Part shown: in pieces, positions 17,904 through 26,710 of the stretch
Position numbering within the stretch: the first letter of the stretch is position 1
Layout of the letters: each line of letters begins with the position of its first letter
From: Companilactobacillus musae
Lineage (GTDB): Bacteria; Bacillota; Bacilli; Lactobacillales; Lactobacillaceae
Direction: 5' to 3'
Length of the DNA: 64,000 bases
NCBI RefSeq assembly: GCF_003967595.1
Contig: NZ_BIFW01000009.1
Location: forward strand, 62,001-126,000
The notes under the pieces: model-generated
Seen by the model: the letters and a program-made list of their open reading frames with translations, nothing else
Told to the model about the DNA's origin: nothing
Database searches by the model: none
Translations under genes and position numbers: made by a program

Positions 17904-17932
17904 TTGCTTTTTTGGTGAATTACTAATAATAT
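17904..17932 (+). promoter_or_regulatory. recA promoter
   Basis: TTGCTT (17904-17909), 17-base spacer, TAATAT (17927-17932). Confidence 0.6.
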
Positions 17933-17965
17933 ATCTAGTGATGAATGCATTAGGAGGAAAGCAAT

Positions 17966-19072
17966 TTGGCTAAAGATGAACGACAAAAGGCTTTAGACGT
18001 AGCCTTAAAAAAGATTGAAAAGGATTTTGGTAAAGGTGCCATTATGAGAATGGGTGATGATCTCAACACTCAAATCTCAACTGTTTCTACTGGTTCTTTA
18101 GCCCTTGATAACGCTCTTGGTGTTGGTGGCTTTCCACGTGGAAGAATCGTTGAAATCTATGGACCTGAAAGTTCTGGTAAAACAACTGTAGCTTTGCATG
18201 CTGTTGCTGAAGTACAAAAGCAAGGTGGTACAGCTGCTTATATTGATGCTGAAAATGCGATGGATCCTGCCTATGCAACTGCTTTGGGTGTAAATATTGA
18301 TGACTTATTGCTATCACAACCTGATACTGGTGAACAGGGTCTTGAAATTGCAGACGCTTTGGTATCTAGTGGTGCCGTTGATATTGTTGTTGTTGATTCC
18401 GTTGCCGCCTTGGTTCCACGTGCTGAAATCGAAGGTGACATGGGGGATTCCCATGTTGGTCTACAAGCAAGATTGATGTCACAGGCTTTGCGTAAGTTGT
18501 CTGGTTCTATTAATAAAACTAAGACAATTGCTTTGTTTATTAATCAAATTCGTGAAAAAGTTGGTATCATGTTCGGTAACCCTGAAACAACTCCTGGTGG
18601 CCGTGCTTTGAAGTTCTATTCTACAATCAGACTAGAAGTGCGTCGTGCTGAACAAATTAAAGACGGTACTGATGTAATTGGTAACCGTACTAAGATTAAA
18701 GTTGTAAAGAACAAGGTTGCGCCACCATTTAAGATTGCCTTGGTTGATATCATGTATGGTCATGGTATTTCTCAAACTGGTGAATTAGTAGATATGGCGG
18801 TTGATAAGGATATTATCGACAAATCAGGATCATGGTATTCATACGGTGATGAGCGTATCGGTCAAGGACGAGAGAATGCTAAGACTTATTTGGCAGAAAA
18901 TCCTGAGAAGATGGAAGAAATTAAGCAAAAAGTTCGTGCTGCTTATGGTATGGATGGAAAACCTGAAGATGAAGAAGATTCATCTGATGATGATAAATCT
19001 GAGAAACCAGATGCAAAAGACGCCGATAATATTGACTTAAATCTTGATTCTGATAAAAAAGATACGAAATAA
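17966..19072 (+). CDS. recA: Recombinase RecA
   Basis: A 368-residue RecA: strand exchange in homologous recombination and coprotease for LexA cleavage. Walker A is GPESSGKTT near residue 65-73, Walker B is [12 protein letters not shown], and the DNA-binding L2 region includes [17 protein letters not shown]. The C-terminal 40 residues are an Asp/Ser/Lys-rich tail, longer than in many relatives. It starts at TTG 17966 behind an excellent AGGAGG. An SOS box and a promoter lie upstream, and a terminator at 19081. Confidence 0.98.
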   Translation: MAKDERQKALDVALKKIEKDFGKGAIMRMGDDLNTQISTVSTGSLALDNALGVGGFPRGRIVEIYGPESSGKTTVALHAVAEVQKQGGTAAYIDAENAMDPAYATALGVNIDDLLLSQPDTGEQGLEIADALVSSGAVDIVVVDSVAALVPRAEIEGDMGDSHVGLQARLMSQALRKLSGSINKTKTIALFINQIREKVGIMFGNPETTPGGRALKFYSTIRLEVRRAEQIKDGTDVIGNRTKIKVVKNKVAPPFKIALVDIMYGHGISQTGELVDMAVDKDIIDKSGSWYSYGDERIGQGRENAKTYLAENPEKMEEIKQKVRAAYGMDGKPEDEEDSSDDDKSEKPDAKDADNIDLNLDSDKKDTK

Positions 19073-19080
19073 AAAGAAAA

Positions 19081-19107
19081 AAGAGACCAATTGTGTCTCT
19101 TTTTTTC
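19081..19107 (+). terminator. recA terminator
   Basis: AAGAGAC (19081-19087) pairs with GTCTCTT (19095-19101), continuing into a T run. Confidence 0.8.
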
Positions 19108-19118
19108 TTTTTATTTGG

Positions 19119-19146
19119 TTGACAGGTCATATTTATTCTATAATAT
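19119..19146 (+). promoter_or_regulatory. rny promoter
   Basis: TTGACA (19119-19124), 16-base spacer to TAATAT (19141-19146); the overlapping TATAAT at 19139 would give 14. Confidence 0.65.
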
Positions 19147-19221
19147 TAAGTTGTATGTAAATAAACTGTAACATGTAGTTTTACAAACAAATTTTTTAAA
19201 AGCAAATATGGAGGTGATGGC

Positions 19222-20787
19222 ATGTATCCTGCTATCATAACCTTCTCTTTCGCTCTAGTAACATTAATCGTAGGTGTTCTTTTCGGATATGCTCTCTGTA
19301 AAGATGCCTATGAGAAGAAACTTTCACAAGCCAAGCAAACTGCTGAAGATATTGTTTCAGACGCCAAGAAGGCCGCTAAGTCCTTGAAAAAGGAAACTTT
19401 ACTTGAGGCCAAAGATGAAGTTCATCGTTATCGCGAAAAGCAAGAGGATGAATTGAAAGAACGTCGTAAAGATATTCAGAAACAAGAGAATAGAGTTCTC
19501 GAAAGACAAGACATTTTGGATAAAAAAGACCAATCGCTTGAAAAGCGTGAGGAAAATATCGAGAATAACGAGAACAATATCTCAGCACGACAACATAAAC
19601 TTGATGAAAAAGATAAACAATTGACTGATACTCTTAAAGAACAGCAAGCGGAGCTGGTAAGAGTAAGTAATTTAACTCGTGAACAAGCAAGAAAGATCAT
19701 TCTTGATAAATTAAATAAAGAATTGGTCCATGAACGTGCCAAAATGATTAAAGAAAGTGATGAACAAGCTAAGCAAAGCGCTGATAAAGATGCTAAAGCT
19801 TTGATTGTCGCTGCAATCCAAAGAAGTGCAGCTGATACTGTTTCAGAATCAACTGTTACTACCGTTACATTGCCTAATGAAGATATGAAGGGCAGAATTA
19901 TTGGTCGTGAGGGTAGAAACATTCGTACTATTGAAGCTCTAACAGGTGTTGATTTGATTATTGATGATACTCCTGAAGCTGTGGCTCTTAGTGCTTATGA
20001 TCCTGTCAGAAGAGAAATCGCTCGAATGGCTTTGGAGAAATTGATTGAAGACGGCCGTATCCATCCAGCACGTATTGAAGAGATGGTCGACAAGTCTAGA
20101 AAAGAAATGGATGATCATATTCGTGAAGTTGGTGAACAAACTGTTTATAGTTTGGGAATTAGCTCGGTCAATCCAGATTTGATCAAGATCATTGGACGCA
20201 TGGAATATCGTACGAGTTACGGTCAAAATGTTTTGAATCACTCAATTGAGGTGGCTAAATTATCCGCTGTAATGGCTGCTGAGATGGGTGAAGATGTTAT
20301 GCTAGCAAAACGAGCAGGTTTATTACACGATATCGGTAAAGCTATCGATCGTGAAGTGGACGGATCACACGTAGAAATAGGTGTTGATATTGCCACTAAG
20401 TATAAAGAACCAGAAGTAGTTATTAATACAATTGCTTCACATCATGGGGATGTGGAACCAACATCGCTCATTGCAACAATTGTTGCTGCAGCTGATGCTA
20501 TTTCGGCATCACGTCCTGGAGCAAGATCTGAGTCGATGGAGAACTATATTCATCGTCTTGAAAAGTTGGAAGCAATCGCCAACAAGCATGAAGGCGTTGA
20601 TCATAGTTATGCAATTCAAGCTGGTCATGAAATTCGTGTTATGGTTAAACCAGAACAGATTTCTGATGATCAAGCTGCAATTTTAGCTCGTGATATGAAA
20701 GGTGAGATTGAAGAGAACCTTGAGTATCCAGGTCATATTAAAGTTACAGTTGTTCGTGAAATTAGAAAAGTTGAATTAGCAAAATAA
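19222..20787 (+). CDS. rny: Ribonuclease Y
   Basis: A 521-residue membrane-bound endoribonuclease starting bulk mRNA decay. Order: N-terminal membrane helix (residues 3-25), long charged coiled coil (about 30-200), KH RNA-binding domain with [19 protein letters not shown] near 230, and the metal-dependent HD domain with [10 protein letters not shown] near 370. GGAGGTGATGG precedes ATG 19222. Length is typical. It is monocistronic between its own promoter and terminator. Confidence 0.97.
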   Translation: MYPAIITFSFALVTLIVGVLFGYALCKDAYEKKLSQAKQTAEDIVSDAKKAAKSLKKETLLEAKDEVHRYREKQEDELKERRKDIQKQENRVLERQDILDKKDQSLEKREENIENNENNISARQHKLDEKDKQLTDTLKEQQAELVRVSNLTREQARKIILDKLNKELVHERAKMIKESDEQAKQSADKDAKALIVAAIQRSAADTVSESTVTTVTLPNEDMKGRIIGREGRNIRTIEALTGVDLIIDDTPEAVALSAYDPVRREIARMALEKLIEDGRIHPARIEEMVDKSRKEMDDHIREVGEQTVYSLGISSVNPDLIKIIGRMEYRTSYGQNVLNHSIEVAKLSAVMAAEMGEDVMLAKRAGLLHDIGKAIDREVDGSHVEIGVDIATKYKEPEVVINTIASHHGDVEPTSLIATIVAAADAISASRPGARSESMENYIHRLEKLEAIANKHEGVDHSYAIQAGHEIRVMVKPEQISDDQAAILARDMKGEIEENLEYPGHIKVTVVREIRKVELAK

Positions 20788-20795
20788 TTATTAAG

Positions 20796-20827
20796 GGGGC
20801 GTATCTTATTGATATGCTCTTTTTTAA
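20796..20827 (+). terminator. rny terminator
   Basis: GCGTATC (20799-20805) pairs with GATATGC (20811-20817), extended by G-T/G-C pairs, then T's. Confidence 0.75.
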
Positions 20828-20834
20828 TTTCTTT

Positions 20835-20862
20835 TTGGAATAGGCTATAGGTATTGTATAAT
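20835..20862 (+). promoter_or_regulatory. tagO promoter
   Basis: TTGGAA (20835-20840), 16-base spacer, TATAAT (20857-20862). Confidence 0.6.
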
Positions 20863-20895
20863 TGTTCTATTAATGGAAAGTGAGTTTTTCTAAAT

Positions 20896-21990
20896 ATGTC
20901 GGGTATGTTTAGTGTAATAGTAAAGTTATTTTTAACAATGATAATATCGGCGGCGATAACTCCCTTTGTAGTTAAGTTAGCCTATATTTTGGGAGCAGTT
21001 GATAAACCTAATGCTCGTCGTGTAAATATTAAGCCGATGCCTACAATGGGTGGATTGGCTATTTTTCTGGCATTTAATTTTTCAACTTTTGTCTTGTTGC
21101 GTGAACAATTCCCAACACATGAGTTGTTCAGTGTCTTCTTAGCTGAATGTATTATTATTTTAACGGGTATTATTGATGATATTCGTGAGCTGTCTCCCAA
21201 AGCTAAATTAGCGGGGATATTTGCGGCTTCATTAGTTATTTATTTCCTAGCGGGAATTAGAATGAATCAAGTAACCTTGCCGATTATTGGATCGTTCGAA
21301 TTAGGCTGGTGGAGTTTCCCAATTACGATTATTTGGATCATTGCGATTACTAATGCGGTTAATTTAATTGATGGATTGGATGGTCTAGCGACAGGGGTTT
21401 CAATTATTGCCTTATTTACAATGGGTATTATGGCGTACTTCTTCTTGAATTGGACTAATGTTTATGTTGCAATTTGGATTTTTGTTTTAGTAGCAGCGTT
21501 AATGGGCTTCTTACCCCACAATTTCCATCCTGCCAGTATTTTCCTAGGAGATACAGGATCGCTCTTTATTGGTTTTATGATGGCTATATTCTCTTTGAAG
21601 GGATTGAAGAACGTTACTTTTGTGACGCTTTTAATGCCTGTGGTCATTATGGGGGTTCCAATTACTGATACGGTTTATGCTATCTTAAGAAGATTGCTGA
21701 ATAAAAAACCAATTATGCAAGCTGATAAACATCATTTGCATCATAGATTGATGCAATTAGGTCTATCACATCGTCAAACAGTTTTAGTTATATATGGTTT
21801 GTCATTAGTGTTTGCCTTTATTGCTTTGCTATATCCATTATCAACTCTTTGGGGTAGTATTTTATTGACAATCGGAGTATTGATTGGACTGGAATTATTT
21901 ATTGAATCAATTGGTCTGTTGGGTGACAATCGCCAGCCATTATTGAAAGCAATTCAAAAATTTGTTAAGCGATTAGAAAAGAAAGATTAA
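20896..21990 (+). CDS. tagO: Undecaprenyl-phosphate GlcNAc-1-phosphate transferase (TagO/WecA family)
   Basis: A 364-residue polytopic membrane enzyme that attaches a sugar-1-phosphate to undecaprenyl phosphate, the first step of wall teichoic acid or other glycopolymer synthesis. Family motifs are visible: GIIDDIRELSPKAKL, NAVNLIDGLDGLATG, FLGDTGSLFIGF and the HHLHHRLMQLG cytosolic loop. About ten helices are predicted by eye. It stands alone, between its own promoter and terminator, so the glycopolymer served cannot be told from neighbours. Confidence 0.92.
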   Translation: MSGMFSVIVKLFLTMIISAAITPFVVKLAYILGAVDKPNARRVNIKPMPTMGGLAIFLAFNFSTFVLLREQFPTHELFSVFLAECIIILTGIIDDIRELSPKAKLAGIFAASLVIYFLAGIRMNQVTLPIIGSFELGWWSFPITIIWIIAITNAVNLIDGLDGLATGVSIIALFTMGIMAYFFLNWTNVYVAIWIFVLVAALMGFLPHNFHPASIFLGDTGSLFIGFMMAIFSLKGLKNVTFVTLLMPVVIMGVPITDTVYAILRRLLNKKPIMQADKHHLHHRLMQLGLSHRQTVLVIYGLSLVFAFIALLYPLSTLWGSILLTIGVLIGLELFIESIGLLGDNRQPLLKAIQKFVKRLEKKD

Positions 21991-22020
21991 GCAAGTGCCG
22001 TTATAGCGCCTGCTTTTTTT
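21991..22020 (+). terminator. tagO terminator
   Basis: GCAAGTGC (21991-21998) pairs with GCGCCTGC (22006-22013), one mismatch, followed by seven T's. Confidence 0.8.
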
Positions 22021-22045
22021 GTACTTAGATTTAATTCTACAATTG

Positions 22046-22062
22046 ATAGATAACCAATCTAT
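22046..22062. promoter_or_regulatory. Inverted repeat upstream of XRE gene
   Basis: ATAGAT-AACCA-ATCTAT, about 70 bases before the start of the XRE gene; a possible operator or leader hairpin. Confidence 0.4.
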
Positions 22063-22131
22063 TGAGTTCCACATTTGAAGGATGGTATATATATCACATC
22101 ACCTTTTAAATTAAATTCGAGGAGAAAAGAA

Positions 22132-22905
22132 ATGGAACTATGTGAACAATTGAAGAAATATCGTAAACAGAATAATTTAACCCAAAGGGATTTAGCATTG
22201 AAGTTAAATGTTTCAGATAAGACAATTTCAAGTTGGGAAACTGGAAGAACTTATCCAGATATTTCTTTGTTAATAAATCTTAGTTCTATTTTAAAAGTAT
22301 CCTTAGATGAATTTTTAAAGGGAGATACTGGAACAGTGGAAAAGATTGATAAGGATTTAAGGCTGAAGAAGATATATAAAAGATGGCTCATTAGTGTGAT
22401 TACCATTTTCGTTGCGATTGGTGGAGGATTTATTTTTTTGTCTAAATATCAATATGAAAATGAAACAGTCGATCGGTTTAATCCTTTACTGCAGACTAAA
22501 GTGGGTTATGCTGCATTGCCGACTGAGGAAAATGCTAAAGACTCGGATTATTCCAAGGTATTAGTCGATTCAAAGAAAAAGAAATATAAGAAGACTTTAG
22601 GAAGTCCATATAAGCATATGGTCGTAACTGATGACGCTTGGGGTAAATCTTTGTATTTGAACTTTTATGGTGGTCTTGCTCCAAGGGATAAAGGTTATGC
22701 AATGGTTGAACATAAGGGAATTTACGTTTCTCGAATTAATTTTGTAGACTGGGAAACAATTCCCAAGTCAATTAGGAATAGTATGTTCAAAGATTATTCG
22801 AAGTATCGAGACATGTATGAGATGGAAAAGAATGCACCCAAAATGCCGGCATTTAAAGGTTATAAAGAACCTAAAGTGTTTACAGTGATGACAGGGACAT
22901 ACTAA
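22132..22905 (+). CDS. XRE-family regulator with membrane anchor
   Basis: A 257-residue protein joining a Cro/C1 helix-turn-helix (residues 5-60, LTQRDLALKLNVSDKTISSWE) to one membrane helix (about 83-103) and an outward C-terminal domain of about 150 residues. The last part (GYAMVEHKGIYVSRINFVDWETIPKSIRN) is loosely like the YxeA/DUF1093 extracellular domain; I am unsure. ATG 22132 follows CGAGGAG; an in-frame TTG at 22075 would add 19 residues with no site. A membrane-tethered regulator of this form could sense the envelope. Target genes are unknown. Confidence 0.8.
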   Translation: MELCEQLKKYRKQNNLTQRDLALKLNVSDKTISSWETGRTYPDISLLINLSSILKVSLDEFLKGDTGTVEKIDKDLRLKKIYKRWLISVITIFVAIGGGFIFLSKYQYENETVDRFNPLLQTKVGYAALPTEENAKDSDYSKVLVDSKKKKYKKTLGSPYKHMVVTDDAWGKSLYLNFYGGLAPRDKGYAMVEHKGIYVSRINFVDWETIPKSIRNSMFKDYSKYRDMYEMEKNAPKMPAFKGYKEPKVFTVMTGTY

Positions 22906-22943
22906 AAAATGACACCTTCCAGATTTTGGAAGGTGCCATTTTT
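22904..22943. terminator. Bidirectional terminator
   Basis: CACCTTCC (22913-22920) pairs with GGAAGGTG (22928-22935), flanked by A's and T's; shared by the XRE gene and convergent yigZ. Confidence 0.9.
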
Positions 22944-23580
22944 AATTTGCTTCAACTGGTACTTGTTTATAAGTTTTTTCAGTTTCTTTTAACGTAATTT
23001 GATTTTGGAAAAGATCTTTAATATTTTGAACTACTTTCTTTGAGTTATCCAAGTCCAGGTAGATATCACACTTAACATCTGCAGTAAATTGTTTATTTTC
23101 TAAAGTGATCTTTTCATTGCGGGCATAGTTTTCAAATTTATCGAACATATGATAAGGAATCGTCAATTCATAACCTTGTTGAATCCGATTTTCGGCTAAG
23201 CCGATTTCTTTCACAGCTTCAGCAGTAGTAGAGGAGTAGGCTCTGATCAGTCCACCGGCTCCAAGCTTGATACCGCCAAAGTATCTAGTCACCACAACAG
23301 TCACATTTTGGAGGTCTTGTTGCTGTAAGACGTTGAGGATGGGAGAGCCTGCAGTACCACTTGGTTCGCCATCATCAGACATTCGTTCTATCTTAACATT
23401 TTCCATGACAATAAAAGCGGTACAGTTATGAGTTGCTCCGGATTCTTGTTGACGAATTTTTTCGATGAATTCATTAGCTTCGGCTTCAGAAAATGTTTGA
23501 GCAATATGAGCAATGAAACGTGATTTTTTGATGTCTTTTTCATGGCTGCCAGTTTTGGCAATTGTTTTATAATTTTGCAA
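22942..23580 (-). CDS. yigZ: YigZ/IMPACT family protein
   Basis: A 212-residue protein of the IMPACT (UPF0029) family. The signature RYFGGIKLGAGGLIRAYS lies near residue 105-122, and the C-terminal DUF1949 domain follows. The YvyE/YigZ group is cytoplasmic; eukaryotic IMPACT regulates translation, but the bacterial role is undefined. It begins at TTG 23580 behind AAAGGAGAT. It is divergent from comFA, the usual lactobacillus arrangement. Confidence 0.9.
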   Translation of the reverse strand: MQNYKTIAKTGSHEKDIKKSRFIAHIAQTFSEAEANEFIEKIRQQESGATHNCTAFIVMENVKIERMSDDGEPSGTAGSPILNVLQQQDLQNVTVVVTRYFGGIKLGAGGLIRAYSSTTAEAVKEIGLAENRIQQGYELTIPYHMFDKFENYARNEKITLENKQFTADVKCDIYLDLDNSKKVVQNIKDLFQNQITLKETEKTYKQVPVEAN

Positions 23581-23609
23581 AAAAATATCTCCTTTACGTA
23601 ATTTTATTC

Positions 23610-24920
23610 ATGATTAAAATTAATGAATATTTAGGTGGCCGGATTTTTAACACCGTAGACTTAGCTTATGATGAAATCAATTATCTCAAAAATTGTGGCG
23701 GAAAAATAGTTCCAGCAACTTTTAAGAAAGATAATAAACTATTTTGTCGTCGTTGTCTTATGGAACTAAAACCATTAACCAAGAATCTGAAGTATTGTCG
23801 TAGTTGTATTAATTTAGGAAAAATACAAGCCAGTGATCAATTGCTTATTACATCATCAGACGTACTATATCCAATACAGCAAAGCTATTTGTCCTGGAGT
23901 GGGGAATTAACAGTAATTCAACAAAAAGGGGTTAGAGAGCTTCTGATGGCTTTTAAGAAAAAGCAAGATCATCTTATTTGGGCTGTAACCGGCGCTGGAA
24001 AAACAGAAATGATTTTCCCATTGATAGAGCAAGCCTTGTTGAACAAACAACGAATTGCCATTTGTTCGCCAAGAGTAGACGTTTGTATTGAATTATTTCC
24101 ACGTTTACAAAAGGTTTTCCCAACAACTACCATAGGATTATTTCATGGAAAAAGTGATGAAAAATACCATTTGACCCAAATTATGATAGCAACAGTTCAT
24201 CAGTTGATTAGATTTGAAGAAGCTTTTGATGTTTTGATTATCGATGAGGTTGATTCTTATCCTTTAGCTGGAAATCAAATGCTACATCAAGCTATCAAAA
24301 AATCTCGTAAGAAAAGTGGCATGATTGTTTATTTGTCGGCAACTCCGCCTAAAGAATTATTGTTCAAAGTGAAAAAACAACAAATAACAATGACTAAATT
24401 GTATCAAAGATTCCATAGACATCCTTTACCAGAGCCTCAATGTCGTTTGCTATTAAAAGAAATTAATTTTTTAGGAGTCAATCCACGTTTGAGAATTCAT
24501 CTACGTAAACTTATAAAAAATCATCAGCGATTTATGTTGTTTTTCCCACAAATACCTATAATGAAATCATTTGCTCAAGAATTGAAAAATTTATATCCAA
24601 AATTAACCTTTGTTGATGTCAGTTCCAAGGACAAGGAACGATTGACAAAGGTACAACAGTTTAGGGATAAAAAGGTTCAAGCAATTTTAACGACGACGAT
24701 CCTTGAGCGTGGGGTGACTTTTAAAAAAATTTCAGTGATTGTTTTGGATGCCGATGCCAAAGAGTTTTCTAAAACATCGTTGATTCAAATTGCCGGTCGA
24801 GCAGGAAGGGGCAAGGATTCATATGATGATCCGGTGTATTTTTATTATCGATACTATAATCGACAGATTCATTTAGCATGTGCTGAGATCAGCTATTTGA
24901 ATCAACAAGCAAAAAAATGA
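23610..24920 (+). CDS. comFA: ComFA-like DNA helicase
   Basis: A 436-residue DEAD-like helicase of the ComFA family, which helps pull single-stranded DNA into the cell during transformation. An N-terminal zinc finger (CRRC...CRSC, about residues 34-56) precedes Walker A AVTGAGKTE and the DEVD box in VLIIDEVDSYP; the C-terminal helicase half ends with IQIAGRAGRG. ATG 23610 is the only good start, yet it lacks a visible ribosome site; a TTG at 23562 would run into yigZ. It overlaps comFC by 4 bases. Confidence 0.9.
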   Translation: MIKINEYLGGRIFNTVDLAYDEINYLKNCGGKIVPATFKKDNKLFCRRCLMELKPLTKNLKYCRSCINLGKIQASDQLLITSSDVLYPIQQSYLSWSGELTVIQQKGVRELLMAFKKKQDHLIWAVTGAGKTEMIFPLIEQALLNKQRIAICSPRVDVCIELFPRLQKVFPTTTIGLFHGKSDEKYHLTQIMIATVHQLIRFEEAFDVLIIDEVDSYPLAGNQMLHQAIKKSRKKSGMIVYLSATPPKELLFKVKKQQITMTKLYQRFHRHPLPEPQCRLLLKEINFLGVNPRLRIHLRKLIKNHQRFMLFFPQIPIMKSFAQELKNLYPKLTFVDVSSKDKERLTKVQQFRDKKVQAILTTTILERGVTFKKISVIVLDADAKEFSKTSLIQIAGRAGRGKDSYDDPVYFYYRYYNRQIHLACAEISYLNQQAKK

Positions 24921-25597
24921 AATGTTTAAATTGTGGCAACCCCATTACAAATAATTTGAAAATTAAAGAAATATTTTTATTTAAAGAAATTATTCCAAGT
25001 TATATATGCAATTTATGTCGAGAACAGTTAGCGCCGTTGAAAGGGCATAATAATTGTCCACGATGTCAAAAACCTGATGTTGGAGAAATTTGTGCCGATT
25101 GTCTTATGTGGGAAGAAAAATATCAAATTATTAATTGCCATCAGTCTTTGTTTGAGTATAATCAATTCATACACAGCTACTTCAAGCTGTATAAGAGATA
25201 TGGAGATGTCTTATTGGCTCGTTTGTTCTACCAAGATATAAAGAGTTGGGCTTTAACAAATCAATTTGATGTTGTTACATATATTCCAGCTAGTCCAAGT
25301 CATTTACAAGCACGTGGTTTTGATCCAGTTTATGAATTGTATTCAGATATTTTTGATCTTGTGCCACTTTTGATAAAAAGTGATGCTGATAAACCTCAGG
25401 CTCAAAAAAATCGTTGGGAGAGATTACAGACGCCTCAGACTTTTTCTGCAATACCAGAGTTAACCGAGATTCAAAAAGATAAAAGAATTTTAATTCTAGA
25501 TGACATTTATACAACTGGACGAACTTTGATGTATGCTCATGATATATTTCTAAGGGCTGGTTTCCAAAACATTTCCACATTTTCATTATCTAGGTAA
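24917..25597 (+). CDS. comFC: ComFC/GntX phosphoribosyltransferase-like protein
   Basis: A 226-residue ComF family protein. Two CxxC pairs near the N terminus (CLNCGN, CNLC, CPRC, CADC) make a zinc ribbon, and the C-terminal PRTase domain carries the binding loop LILDDIYTTGRT near residue 195. It works with ComFA in DNA uptake in competent relatives. The start ATG overlaps the comFA stop. The stop codon's last base begins a cre site that overlaps the hpf promoter. Confidence 0.9.
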   Translation: MKCLNCGNPITNNLKIKEIFLFKEIIPSYICNLCREQLAPLKGHNNCPRCQKPDVGEICADCLMWEEKYQIINCHQSLFEYNQFIHSYFKLYKRYGDVLLARLFYQDIKSWALTNQFDVVTYIPASPSHLQARGFDPVYELYSDIFDLVPLLIKSDADKPQAQKNRWERLQTPQTFSAIPELTEIQKDKRILILDDIYTTGRTLMYAHDIFLRAGFQNISTFSLSR

Positions 25598-25611
25598 TGG
25601 AAACGTTGTCA
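25597..25611 (+). promoter_or_regulatory. cre site (CcpA operator) on hpf promoter
   Basis: ATGGAAACGTTGTCA fits the consensus WTGNAANCGNWNNCW at every defined position and covers the hpf -35 hexamer, predicting catabolite repression by CcpA. Confidence 0.75.
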
Positions 25612-25634
25612 TATTGGCTTAAGAATATTATAAT
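25606..25634 (+). promoter_or_regulatory. hpf promoter
   Basis: TTGTCA (25606-25611), 17-base spacer, TATAAT (25629-25634). Confidence 0.85.
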
Positions 25635-25637
25635 TGC

Positions 25638-25666
25638 ATTAAAGAGATGTAAGAACACTCTTTAAT
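25638..25666 (+). promoter_or_regulatory. hpf 5' leader hairpin
   Basis: ATTAAAGAG (25638-25646) pairs perfectly with CTCTTTAAT (25658-25666) at the start of the hpf transcript, ahead of the ribosome site. Confidence 0.5.
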
Positions 25667-25694
25667 TTCCTACTCGTCGGAAGGAGAGATTATT

Positions 25695-26243
25695 ATGTTA
25701 ACTATTAATGTACGTGGTGAAAATATTGAAGTAACTTCATCAATTCGCGAATATGTCGAAAAAAGAATTTCCAAGATGGAAAAGTATTTTAGTGATGAAA
25801 GCAACCCAATTGCTCATGTAAACTTGAAAACATACCCTTCAAAAGGTACAAAGGTTGAAGTAACGATTCCATTACCATATATCACACTAAGAGCCGAAGA
25901 GGTTAACGATGACTTGTATGCCGGAATTGATCTCGTGGTTGATAAACTAGAGAGACAAATCAAGAAGTTCAAGACTCGTGTAAATCGTAAGAGCCGTGAA
26001 AAAGGTAGTCTAAAAGATATTCCTTTGAATGATGTTAAGCCTGATGACACAGAAGAGGATAAGTCAGAAATCGTTAGAACAAAGCGTCTATCATTAAAGC
26101 CAATGGATGCTGAAGAGGCTGTTCTACAAATGGAAATGCTTGGCCATGAATTCTTCATCTTTGAAGATTCAGAAACAAACGGAGCCAGCATCGTATACAA
26201 ACGTAACGATGGCAGATATGGCTTGATCGAAACAAACGAATAA
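25695..26243 (+). CDS. hpf: Ribosome hibernation promoting factor, long form
   Basis: A 182-residue long-form HPF. The N-terminal S30AE domain (residues 1-100, NVRGENIEVTSSIREYVEKRISKME) blocks the decoding site, and the C-terminal domain (about 125-180, RTKRLSLKPMDAEEAVLQMEMLGHEFFIF) dimerises to make 100S ribosomes, by family knowledge. GGAAGGAGAG precedes ATG 25695. A cre site overlaps the promoter, so expression should rise when preferred sugar runs out, which fits its stationary-phase role. Confidence 0.97.
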   Translation: MLTINVRGENIEVTSSIREYVEKRISKMEKYFSDESNPIAHVNLKTYPSKGTKVEVTIPLPYITLRAEEVNDDLYAGIDLVVDKLERQIKKFKTRVNRKSREKGSLKDIPLNDVKPDDTEEDKSEIVRTKRLSLKPMDAEEAVLQMEMLGHEFFIFEDSETNGASIVYKRNDGRYGLIETNE

Positions 26244-26303
26244 AAGAGCAGGGCAAGCTCAAAATTGACTTGTGCAACTCATTTTAATATTATTGAACAA
26301 TAT

Positions 26304-26350
26304 AAAATTCCAATGTGATGACTGGCTAGTCGTTGCACTGGAATTTTTTT
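26304..26350 (+). terminator. hpf terminator
   Basis: AAATTCCA (26305-26312) pairs with TGGAATTT (26339-26346), with an inner GACT/AGTC stem and a T run. Confidence 0.8.
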
Positions 26351-26423
26351 GTATGAGAAAAATTATTTATGGTTCTTACTCAAATTCAGTTATAACTAAA
26401 GTTAACTGAGTATGTTGAAGGAT

Positions 26424-26564
26424 GCCGTCGTCCGTAAAATCTCTGTGGACGCTGGAACGTAGTGGGCACAGATTTGAGCTAATGAAATGCTGGCCTTGTC
26501 CTAAGTGGAATACCCACTAAGGACAATTTCACTACTGAGCGTCCACAGAGATTTCACTCCCGAC
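26424..26564 (+). repeat. Structured repeat, copy A
   Basis: A folded element of about 140 bp. The outer helix is 17 perfect pairs (AAATCTCTGTGGACGCT at 26437, complement ending 26554). Inside: conserved loop CTGGAAC/CTGAGC, helix GTAGTG/CACTAC, hairpin CAGATTT/AAATGCTG, and a hairpin GTCCTAAGTGG/CCACTAAGGAC (26498-26524) with a central A-A mismatch. Ends are GCCGTC...CCCGAC. Copies B and C share the layout. Confidence 0.75.
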
Positions 26565-26710
26565 TATTTTCTGATTTCTAGTGTTGTTAATTGAAGTTGC
26601 AGTATTTGGAATCATTTTGTGTCGATTGGTCTGTTTCAATTAATCAGATAAAAATTCATAATTTATATTATTTGGATTTGAAAATAACCAATTAGTAAAG
26701 TAATTCACTA

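Noticed and set aside
19476-19922. 148-codon open frame antisense to rny
   Set aside because: Mirror of the rny coiled-coil coding sequence; no ribosome site or family features.
23581-23609. Competence sigma factor box before comFA
   Set aside because: TACGTAAT is only loosely similar to known com boxes; not enough to call.
25814-26200. 128-codon open frame antisense to hpf
   Set aside because: Shadow of hpf codon usage; no independent signals.
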